Assembly (NCBI GenBank): GCA_003132205.1
Contig: PKWY01000027.1
Coordinates: 154,340 to 218,339, forward strand
DNA from: Acidimicrobiaceae bacterium
GTDB taxonomy: Bacteria; Actinomycetota; Acidimicrobiia; Acidimicrobiales; RAAP-2
Direction of reading: 5' to 3'
Length of the DNA: 64,000 bases
Below are positions 16,231 to 23,200 of the stretch, one piece after another. Below the pieces are notes generated by a model that had not been told where the DNA came from, did no database searches, and was given only the letters and a program-made list of their open reading frames with translations. A program made the position numbers and the translations under genes. Within the stretch, counting starts at the first letter, position 1, and each line of letters begins with the position of its first letter.

Positions 16231-17276
16231 ACATCACAGTCGATCTCCAGAGCCGCTCGTACGAGGTGGTGCTGCAGGAAGGGGCGCGCCACCTGGTCGA
16301 CGGCTTCATCCGCGAGCACTGTCCGAACGCGAAGTCGAAGGTCATCATTACCTCGGCTTCGCTGCGCTCCGAGCTGTGGTTCGACTTCGCGTCCGAGCTC
16401 GGGGCGCAGGTGATTGAGGTGCCCGAGGGCGAATCAGCCAAGACGTTCGCGACGCTCGAGTACCTGTGCGAACGGATGGCGGCGTTGGAGCTTTCCCGCA
16501 GCGATGTGGTGATCGCCGTCGGCGGGGGAGCGGTGACCGATCTCGCGGGCTTCGCCGCCGCGGTCTATCTGCGGGGCATTGCCGTCGTGCAGATGCCCAC
16601 GACGTTGGTCGGCCAGGTGGACGCCGCCATCGGAGGCAAGACCGCAATCAACCTAAAGGCCGGAAAGAATCTAGTGGGTGCGTTCCACCAGCCCCTCGCG
16701 GTTTTCTGCGACTTCGAGACGCTGGAGACGCTGCCCGAGCGCGAGCGACTGAGCGGCCTCGGCGAGATAGCCAAGTGCTGGCTGCTCGAGGGCCGACCCG
16801 CGAACGAACTCGATGACGCTTCGTTGGGCGATCTGGTCTCGATGTCGGTGAAATTGAAGGCTTCCATTATCGCGGCCGATGAGTTCGAGAGCGGCAAGCG
16901 CGCCCTATTGAACTACGGACACACATTGGGACACGCGCTCGAGATCCTGGCCCTCGCCCGTGATCCCGACGAACTTCGTCACGGCGAGGCGGTCGCCATT
17001 GGACTGGCCTTTGCGGTGCGGTTGGCGCACGCACTCGGCAGGGTCGACGCCGACCAGATCATCAATCACGACGAAGTCCTTCGTATCCTCGGGCTGCACT
17101 ATGGGGTTCCCGCGAATCTCGCGACCTCGGACATCGTCCAGGCAATGGGTCATGACAAGAAGGCGCATCACGACTTAACGTTCGTGCTCGAGGGCCCGAA
17201 CGGCTTCGAGGTGGTTCGTGGCGTCGAGCCCGGGATCGTCGCCCAAGTACTAGAAAGTTTCCGAGGTGAACAGTGA
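16227..17276 (+). CDS. aroB: 3-dehydroquinate synthase
   Basis: A protein of 349 residues with the NAD-binding AVGGGAVTDLAGFAAAVYLR, the conserved PTTLVGQVDAAIGGKTAIN and NLVGAFHQP blocks, and the zinc-ligand histidines in NYGHTLGHALE and HGEAVAIG. It converts DAHP to 3-dehydroquinate. Both ends overlap neighbours by four bases, so the operon is translationally coupled. Confidence 0.96.
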   Translation: MNITVDLQSRSYEVVLQEGARHLVDGFIREHCPNAKSKVIITSASLRSELWFDFASELGAQVIEVPEGESAKTFATLEYLCERMAALELSRSDVVIAVGGGAVTDLAGFAAAVYLRGIAVVQMPTTLVGQVDAAIGGKTAINLKAGKNLVGAFHQPLAVFCDFETLETLPERERLSGLGEIAKCWLLEGRPANELDDASLGDLVSMSVKLKASIIAADEFESGKRALLNYGHTLGHALEILALARDPDELRHGEAVAIGLAFAVRLAHALGRVDADQIINHDEVLRILGLHYGVPANLATSDIVQAMGHDKKAHHDLTFVLEGPNGFEVVRGVEPGIVAQVLESFRGEQ

Positions 17277-17716
17277 GCAAAGAGATTCTGTTGTTGTCAG
17301 GTCCCAATCTGGACGAACTGGGGACGCGGAGCCCTGAGATATACGGCTCGACGACCCTGGCCGAGCACGTCGAACGTTTCACCGCACGCGCCGAGAAGGA
17401 CGGGTTCAGCGTTCGCCACGTGCAGTCGAACTTCGAAGGCGAACTCATTGAAGCGGTGCATGCCGCTCGAGGTACTTCGGTCGCAATCGTCATAAACGCC
17501 GGGGCCCTGACGCATTCGTCGTGGGCGTTGGCGGACGCCTTGGCCATGTTCAATGGTGTCAAGGTCGAGGTTCATCTTTCGAATCCGGCCGCGAGGGAGC
17601 CTTTTCGTCACGTGAGCACCTTGGCCGGTGTCGTGAATGGCTCGATCGCCGGCTTCGGCGCGACCAGTTACGAGCTCGCCCTTGACGCGGTGCGGCGGCT
17701 CCTGGAACTCGCCTAG
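17273..17716 (+). CDS. aroQ: 3-dehydroquinate dehydratase, type II
   Basis: A protein of 147 residues with the type II signature LLSGPNLDELGTRSPEIYG (catalytic Arg and Tyr in that loop), INAGALTHSSWALADAL with its histidine, and EVHLSNPAAREPFRH. It dehydrates 3-dehydroquinate to dehydroshikimate. It is the last of the aro genes; the usual actinobacterial neighbour pepP is missing between it and efp. Confidence 0.93.
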   Translation: MSKEILLLSGPNLDELGTRSPEIYGSTTLAEHVERFTARAEKDGFSVRHVQSNFEGELIEAVHAARGTSVAIVINAGALTHSSWALADALAMFNGVKVEVHLSNPAAREPFRHVSTLAGVVNGSIAGFGATSYELALDAVRRLLELA

Positions 17717-17738
17717 TTCCTGGTCCCATCGGGACTGC

Positions 17739-17744
17739 CTAGAA
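17739..17744 (+). promoter_or_regulatory. Putative -10 box upstream of efp (TAGAAT)
   Basis: TAGAAT lies about 36 bases before the efp ATG, giving a short leader of roughly 30 bases that contains an AAAGG. The same hexamer is placed before aroC and before the DMT transporter. Confidence 0.35.
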
Positions 17745-17780
17745 TGGGCAACGCTACTTTCGCGAAAGGTCCCGAGCCTC

Positions 17781-18344
17781 ATGGCCGCAATTTCAACCTC
17801 TGACATCAAGAACGGCATCACCCTGAAGATCGACGACGGCCTCTTCCAAGTCATTGAGTTCCAGCACGTGAAGCCCGGCAAGGGTGGGGCGTTCGTTCGT
17901 ACCAAGTTGCGCAACGCCCGCTCGGGCGCCGTCATCGAGCGGACCTACCGCGCTGACGAGCGCCTTGAGCAGGCCATCATTGACAAGCGCGACACGCAGT
18001 ACCTCTACCGCGACGGCGACGACTACATCTTCATGGACCAGTCCACGTACGACCAGGTGCCGGTCTCGTCGAAGAACCTCGGCGACGCCGTCAATTTCCT
18101 GAGAGAGACCGGTAAGGCGATGCTCATCCTGCACGATGATGAAATCATCGGCGTTGAGCTTCCGGCCTCGGTCGAGCTCACCATCACCGAGACCGAACCG
18201 GGAATCCAGGGCGACCGCGTGTCGGGTGCGCGCAAGCCCGCAACCCTGGAAACCGGTTTCGTCGTGCAAGTGCCATTGTTCGTGGGCCCGGGAGAAACCA
18301 TCAAGGTCGATACCCGTACCGGCGAATACATGACTCGGGCTTAG
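17781..18344 (+). CDS. efp: Elongation factor P
   Basis: A protein of 187 residues with the three-domain EF-P pattern: N-terminal KOW-like FQVIEFQHVKPGKGGAFVRT with the modifiable-lysine loop at KPGKGG, then the OB domains ending DRVSGARKPATLETGFVVQV and IKVDTRTGEYMTRA. It relieves ribosome stalling at polyproline stretches. No EpmAB-type modification gene is seen. One base separates its stop from nusB. Confidence 0.96.
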   Translation: MAAISTSDIKNGITLKIDDGLFQVIEFQHVKPGKGGAFVRTKLRNARSGAVIERTYRADERLEQAIIDKRDTQYLYRDGDDYIFMDQSTYDQVPVSSKNLGDAVNFLRETGKAMLILHDDEIIGVELPASVELTITETEPGIQGDRVSGARKPATLETGFVVQVPLFVGPGETIKVDTRTGEYMTRA

Positions 18345-18345
18345 A

Positions 18346-18747
18346 GTGAGCGAGCTTGGAGCCAAGCGTCACCAGGCGCGCGAGCGCGCGCTCGAGATCT
18401 TTTATGAGGCGAGCATCAAGGCTCGGCCAATCGCGGAGGTGCTCAACGAACTGAACGTTCGACCCGACCCCTACACCGTCGAGATCTTGATGTCCGCCCA
18501 CTTGAATCAAGAGCGGGCTAACTCGCTCATCTCGCAGTTCGCAATTGACTGGCCACTGGAGCGGATTGCAATGGTCGACCGATTGGTGATGACTCTGGCA
18601 ATCGGGGAGATGCTGATGGACGATGCTCCGCCGATGGCCGTTATCTTGGACGAAGCAGTGGAACTCGCGAAGGTCTACTCAACCGACAGTTCGCCGTCAT
18701 TCGTCAACGGCGTGTTATCTTCGATTTCTGAGAATATTCTCAATTAA
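18346..18747 (+). CDS. nusB: Transcription antitermination factor NusB
   Basis: An all-helical protein of 133 residues with the NusB pattern KRHQARERALEIFYEASI at the N-terminus and the C-terminal ILDEAVELAKVYSTDSSPSFVNGVLSSI, the family's best-conserved block. It joins NusE (S10) in rRNA antitermination. The GTG start lies one base after efp; efp-nusB is a standard bacterial pair. Confidence 0.94.
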   Translation: MSELGAKRHQARERALEIFYEASIKARPIAEVLNELNVRPDPYTVEILMSAHLNQERANSLISQFAIDWPLERIAMVDRLVMTLAIGEMLMDDAPPMAVILDEAVELAKVYSTDSSPSFVNGVLSSISENILN

Positions 18748-18764
18748 CCGCAGGAGCGATCACC

Positions 18765-20501
18765 GTGCCAATGGGCAACCCTTCGCCAATTGACCTGACG
18801 AATCCGCTCGTCGTGGCACTCTTTCGCCACAGTGTCTACGTCGCGGCGGTGCTGTGGATCATCGCGATTGGTCTGGCCATACTGCTCGGCGCGGTCGTTC
18901 TTCGCAAAGTCAGCACCTTCAACCTTTCGGTAGCGGGGCTCAATGAGCCGCGTAATCGCAGTCTTCTTCGGATGGCCTTTGGCGCGATCTGGCTGGTCGA
19001 CGGAATCCTTCAGTTCCAGGTTTCGATGCCGCTCGGTCTCGCGAACAACGTCGTGGCGCCGATGGCGAGCGGGACCCCCCACTGGCTCCACCTCTTGATG
19101 AACGATGGTATCGGTGTCTGGAACAACCATCCGATCGCGCTCGCCGTTGGCACCGCGTGGATTCAGGTGGGCCTCGGGATCTTGCTGCTCGTATCGAATT
19201 CGACCATTGGACGCTTCGCTGGGGGTGTCTCGGCCGCGTGGGCGGCAATGATTTGGCTTCTCGGCAACGGGGCTGGCGGCATATTCCAGTCCTCAAGCTC
19301 GATTCTCTTTGGATGGCCCGGAGCCACGCTCTTGTATATCGTGGCGGGCGTGTGGCTGGCGATGTCGCCGGGGTCATTTCCCGAGAAGTTTTCCCGGTAC
19401 ACGTTACGGGGTCTGAGCGTGATGATCGGAGTCGCCGCTGCCCTGCAATTCCTTCCTTCACGGGGGTTCTGGCACGGGGGCAACAGCAATGCGTTGACCG
19501 CCATGACCCAGTCCATGACTGAGATCCCCCAGCCTCACCTGCTCGCATCGATTGCGCGTCACGGGGGAGACATTGCTGGTTCGATGGGTGGGGGATTCAA
19601 CATCGTCATCATCCTGTGGTTGCTCGCTAGTGCTGTGGGACTCTGGATGGCGAGCAGTCGTGGTTGGCGCTGGCCAGTGTGGACGTTCGTCGTTGGGTGC
19701 TTGGCTTTTTGGATCGTGGCGCAGGACGCAGCGATCTTCGGCGGGCTCGCGACTGACCTCAACTCACTGATACCCATGGCCGCCCTCACTTGGGCATCCG
19801 GACCACAGCATGTCGGGAGGGGACCACTCGCGAGGCGTCTTCCGAGGGAGATGCGCTCGAGCTCCGGGTCGGTCCTGGCTTCGTTCGCCTCCGCGATGGT
19901 GATCTTCTCGATCTTCTCCATGGGCCTAGCTTCGGTGTCGTCGGCGGAGAGCACGTTCTTCACGGCGCGCAACGGCTCGGCGATCGAGGCGGACACGGTC
20001 GCGCCTACGTTCACCCTGACCGACCAGTCCGGAGAGAGTTACACCCTTGGTGAACACCCGGGTCGCTTCACGCTTCTTACATTCCTCGATCCCACGTGCT
20101 GGACGGACTGCCCGCTGCTCGGCGAACAACTTGCCAGGGTTCGCCAGGAACTCGGACCAAGCGCCAAGGTGGACATTGTCGCGGTTGCCGCGGATCCCTA
20201 CCACGAGACTCAGGCCGACGACAACCGCTTCATTGCCGTTCATCACCTGGGCGACATCCGGAATTTCTACTTCGTGACTGGAAAGTTGGCGGAGACTAAG
20301 GCAGTCTGGAACTCGTACGGCATCACTGTCGAAATGAAGCCAACTGACAAGATGAGTATCCACTCCGACTACATGTTCATCATCGACTCCCACGGTCGAC
20401 TGAAGTGGATCATTCCTGACGACCCAGCCAACTCGTGGGCCATCGAGAACTCTTCGGAGTCAGAGTTGTTGACCCTCTTGCACAAGTCGGGATTGGTCTG
20501 A
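18765..20501 (+). CDS. Multispan membrane protein fused to a Sco1/SenC-like domain
   Basis: A protein of 578 residues in two parts. Residues 1 to about 390 carry some eight to ten hydrophobic spans with a DoxX-like feel and no recognised enzyme motif. After a linking span (about 365-390) comes an extracytoplasmic thioredoxin-fold domain: TFTLTDQSGESYTLGEHPGR, the copper-type C-x3-C motif in DPTCWTDCPLLG, and the distal histidine in SIHSDYMFIIDSHG. This is the Sco copper-chaperone layout that loads CuA of oxidase subunit II. It is followed by ctaG and the oxidase genes, so CuA assembly is the likely role. The fusion is unusual, because Sco proteins normally have one anchor span. Confidence 0.8.
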   Translation: MPMGNPSPIDLTNPLVVALFRHSVYVAAVLWIIAIGLAILLGAVVLRKVSTFNLSVAGLNEPRNRSLLRMAFGAIWLVDGILQFQVSMPLGLANNVVAPMASGTPHWLHLLMNDGIGVWNNHPIALAVGTAWIQVGLGILLLVSNSTIGRFAGGVSAAWAAMIWLLGNGAGGIFQSSSSILFGWPGATLLYIVAGVWLAMSPGSFPEKFSRYTLRGLSVMIGVAAALQFLPSRGFWHGGNSNALTAMTQSMTEIPQPHLLASIARHGGDIAGSMGGGFNIVIILWLLASAVGLWMASSRGWRWPVWTFVVGCLAFWIVAQDAAIFGGLATDLNSLIPMAALTWASGPQHVGRGPLARRLPREMRSSSGSVLASFASAMVIFSIFSMGLASVSSAESTFFTARNGSAIEADTVAPTFTLTDQSGESYTLGEHPGRFTLLTFLDPTCWTDCPLLGEQLARVRQELGPSAKVDIVAVAADPYHETQADDNRFIAVHHLGDIRNFYFVTGKLAETKAVWNSYGITVEMKPTDKMSIHSDYMFIIDSHGRLKWIIPDDPANSWAIENSSESELLTLLHKSGLV

Positions 20502-20503
20502 CC

Positions 20504-21364
20504 GTGGCCCCGCTAGGTGTCGTCGCTGTTCTCGGTGCGATGCTGGCGACGGTGGCCTACGTTCGCAGAGGGGCTCGTTCGAGGCGCGTGACGCTCCAGT
20601 ACGTGCTGGCCCTAACGTCATGGGCGCTGCTGTGGTTCGCCACGGCGTCGTCGTTCGCCAAGGACGGCATGACGAATCTGCCGGATCACATGATTGGCCA
20701 CGTCATCGTGATGTTCCTCGTACCAATGGGCCTCATCGGGTCGGCGTCGGGCCGGTCCGGCTGGTGGGTGCTTGGAACAACGCAACGTCGCCAGGTTCTT
20801 CGCTGGTGGTACGTAGGACGCCAATGGCGAACCCCTAAGTGGCTGGCGAGCCCGATCCTCGCGGCGGTGCTGCTCAACGCGGTGATGGTTGCGGCCCACG
20901 TCCCCAGGGTCTTCGATTCGGTGATGGAGCACACCTGGGCCATGGACTGGCTGATGGAGCCGGCGTTCCTGCTTTCCGGACTCTTTTTCTTCCATTACCT
21001 CATTCCGGCACCGCCTCGAGGGATCCGCATTCGCCTCAGGTTGCAGCTCTTCATGGTGCTCGTCACGATGCTCGAGATGCTCATCATGGCTATGGCGATG
21101 TCGATCTTTACTAAAGCCGCGTGGTATTCGGTGATGTTGCGCGGCTCGGGCGCCATGACGGGAATGAACATGTCGGGACCGGCGATCACGGTCGCCCAGG
21201 CATTCCACCAGCAGCAGTTGGCCGCGGCGATCTTGTGGGTGTGCGGCGATTTCTGGGCGGTACCGTGCCTCGTGCTGATTACGCGAAGGCTGGTGATGCG
21301 AGACGGGTCGCTCTTCGCCGCCCTCGATCGTCAGTCGGCGCGGATGTCGGGTTTGTCAGTCTGA
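20504..21364 (+). CDS. ctaG: CtaG-type cytochrome c oxidase assembly protein
   Basis: A membrane protein of 286 residues with about seven spans of the Caa3_CtaG family. It has the histidine pair in DHMIGHVIVMFLVPMGLIG, and further conserved His in HVPRVFDSVMEHTW and FHYLIPAPPRGIR. It is believed to help build the copper centres of heme-copper oxidases. The GTG start lies 2 bases after the Sco-fusion stop. The 3' end overlaps the convergent small membrane protein by 34 bases. Confidence 0.85.
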   Translation: MAPLGVVAVLGAMLATVAYVRRGARSRRVTLQYVLALTSWALLWFATASSFAKDGMTNLPDHMIGHVIVMFLVPMGLIGSASGRSGWWVLGTTQRRQVLRWWYVGRQWRTPKWLASPILAAVLLNAVMVAAHVPRVFDSVMEHTWAMDWLMEPAFLLSGLFFFHYLIPAPPRGIRIRLRLQLFMVLVTMLEMLIMAMAMSIFTKAAWYSVMLRGSGAMTGMNMSGPAITVAQAFHQQQLAAAILWVCGDFWAVPCLVLITRRLVMRDGSLFAALDRQSARMSGLSV

Positions 21365-21657
21365 GCTGGCTCATGGACCGACTTGAGGTAGTCGTTCCAG
21401 GCCTTCAACTCCGGGTCATCTTCCTCAGTACTCTTAGCCACTGGCCGAACATCCAGTCCTTTTTCCTCCCGCAGCATCTTTCGCCACATGTACACCGCGT
21501 AGCCGCCAAGGAGCGGCCACTCCACGACGTAGGCCCACGACAACGTGTTGCCGCTCAGCGCGCGGCTGGTTTCGAAGATGAACGCGGGGATGCAGATCAG
21601 CTCTGCGAGGAACAAGCCAAGGTGGATTCTGAACGTATTCTTAGCAATTGGCGCCAC
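21331..21657 (-). CDS. Small membrane protein of unknown function, 108 aa
   Basis: A protein of 108 residues with two hydrophobic stretches (about 10-30 and 38-58, including SWAYVVEWPLLGGYAVYMW) and an acidic cytoplasmic tail (STEEDDPELKAWNDYL). The GTG start has a TAAAGT hexamer seven bases upstream. It sits inside the oxidase assembly block but on the other strand, so a respiratory role is only a guess. No family recognised. Confidence 0.6.
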   Translation of the reverse strand: MAPIAKNTFRIHLGLFLAELICIPAFIFETSRALSGNTLSWAYVVEWPLLGGYAVYMWRKMLREEKGLDVRPVAKSTEEDDPELKAWNDYLKSVHEPAQTDKPDIRAD

Positions 21658-21713
21658 CTCAGCGACTTTAACCGTATTTAGTTTCTTTATTCCGCTACTT
21701 TCGTCTACGTGAA

Positions 21714-21753
21714 CTCACGCGAATTATTTCGTGAGAGTTTCGTAAGAGTTTCG
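21714..21753. promoter_or_regulatory. Inverted repeat plus tandem repeat upstream of the oxidase operon
   Basis: CTCACG at 21714-21719 is mirrored by CGTGAG at 21730-21735 across ten bases, and AGAGTTTCG occurs twice in tandem (21734-21742 and 21745-21753, period 11). The block lies in the AT-richer 116-base gap just before the cupredoxin-like gene. It looks like an operator for the cta genes; the regulator is unknown. Confidence 0.35.
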
Positions 21754-21773
21754 AAAAGATCAAAGGAGAGCGA

Positions 21774-22448
21774 ATGAATCGGTCGAAGTCACTCGGCGTA
21801 GCCTTGGCTTCGGTGCTCCTTGGTGGCGGTGTGTTGGCCCTGGCAGGGTTTGCCCTGGCCAGCGCGACTCCTCACCAGGCGGCATTGAACTGTGTTCCAA
21901 GCCAGTCCGCACCAAATACCTGCAACCTGAATCTCAGCACGTTCCCTGACTCCATGGCTGGCGAGCAGGGGAAGGATGGTGGCGTTCATCCTGACTGGGT
22001 CTCCTACTCAAACGACAACTTGGTGGTACCCGCTAACACGACGGTAAACGTCACGATCGACCAGTACGACTCGGGTGGGTCACTGAACAACGCCTTTTTC
22101 GACCAGGTGATGGGCACCGTAGGTGGAACCGCCACTATTGACGGCAAGACGGTGTCGAGCGTCGACCCCACGAACGTCGGTCACACGTTCACGCTGCGTG
22201 GCATTCCCGGAAGCAGCAAGACCATGTTCGTGTCTGTTCCGCTCCCTGCGGACTCGAATACACAAGCAGTGAACATCGGCCAAGGCCAGTACACGAAGCC
22301 CGTCGTCGTTCAATTCTCGTTCAAGACCGGCGCCAAGGGCGTCTACGAATGGAACTGTGAGTTCCCATGCGGAAGCACCCGTGAAGGCCAGTTCGGTGAA
22401 GCAATGTCGGCGTACGGCTACATGTCCGGCACCCTGACGGTCAACTAA
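21774..22448 (+). CDS. Exported cupredoxin-like protein with CuA-like C-x3-C motif
   Basis: A protein of 224 residues with a signal sequence or anchor at residues 8-30 (VALASVLLGGGVLALAGFAL). The body is beta-rich: VPANTTVNVTIDQYDSGG, then VGHTFTLRGIPG with the first possible copper histidine, and near the end YEWNCEFPCGSTREGQF and EAMSAYGYM. This resembles the CuA loop of oxidase subunit II (C-x3-C with downstream Met), but the histidine expected four residues after the second Cys is Arg. It has a strong AAAGGAGAG ribosome site and lies 8 bases before ctaC. It may be an electron carrier or copper protein of the oxidase; this is inference. Confidence 0.65.
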   Translation: MNRSKSLGVALASVLLGGGVLALAGFALASATPHQAALNCVPSQSAPNTCNLNLSTFPDSMAGEQGKDGGVHPDWVSYSNDNLVVPANTTVNVTIDQYDSGGSLNNAFFDQVMGTVGGTATIDGKTVSSVDPTNVGHTFTLRGIPGSSKTMFVSVPLPADSNTQAVNIGQGQYTKPVVVQFSFKTGAKGVYEWNCEFPCGSTREGQFGEAMSAYGYMSGTLTVN

Positions 22449-22456
22449 GGAGAATC

Positions 22457-23191
22457 GTGTCTACCTCTACTAACAAGAAGTCCCTGAAGGGGATGCTCTG
22501 GACTTGGGCGGCGCTCACGGTTGTGGGCGTGATTATTGGCCTCTACGCGCCGGCGTGGATCATGCCCAAATCGATGAGCAACAACATGCACCTGACGATC
22601 CTCACGATGGTCGTCTTCACCGTCGCCGCGGCGCCAGTGGCGGCGGGCGTATACGCCTCGGCGCTCTTCGCACTGGCCCGCTGGACGCACAAGGGTGACG
22701 ATGTTCCCTCCGCGGGTCCGGCGGTTCGCGAGAACGCGATGGTCGTCACCACGTGGTTGGTCGTTTCCACGATCCTGACGGTGTTCCTCCTCATTTGGGG
22801 CTTGGGAGCTTTGGCGGTTGACAATGGCTCCACCGGGAAGAATCCACTGGTGGTGGACGTAACCGGTCAGCAGTGGGTCTGGTCATTCTCGTACCCGGGC
22901 ACGCACGTCTCGTCTCCTGACCTCTATCTCCCGCTCAACCGCGAGGTTGAGTTCCGAGTCACTGCACTCGACGTCACCCACGGCTTCTGGATCGCCAACA
23001 TGGGTGTCCAGGTCGACGCCAACGTCGGCACGATTACAACCATTCACACGACTCCGGACAAGTTGGGTGTCTTCGATATTCGATGCACCCAGTTCTGCGG
23101 TTTGAACCACGCATTCATGGTCACCGTGGGACACGTCGTAACTGCACAACAATTCACGAGTTGGCTCGCTTCACAGCCACAGCGAGCCTAG
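22457..23191 (+). CDS. ctaC: Cytochrome c oxidase subunit II
   Basis: A protein of 244 residues with three N-terminal spans and a cupredoxin domain. The CuA ligands are complete: DVTHGFWI supplies the first His, and DIRCTQFCGLNHAFM supplies two Cys, the bridging carbonyl residue, the second His and the Met. The aromatic electron-entry patch GQQWVWSFSYPG is present. It accepts electrons from a cytochrome c or quinol-side carrier and passes them to subunit I. GTG start with AAGGAG upstream; 9 bases before ctaD. Three spans instead of two is a little unusual. Confidence 0.93.
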   Translation: MSTSTNKKSLKGMLWTWAALTVVGVIIGLYAPAWIMPKSMSNNMHLTILTMVVFTVAAAPVAAGVYASALFALARWTHKGDDVPSAGPAVRENAMVVTTWLVVSTILTVFLLIWGLGALAVDNGSTGKNPLVVDVTGQQWVWSFSYPGTHVSSPDLYLPLNREVEFRVTALDVTHGFWIANMGVQVDANVGTITTIHTTPDKLGVFDIRCTQFCGLNHAFMVTVGHVVTAQQFTSWLASQPQRA

Positions 23192-23200
23192 GAGGTCAGC

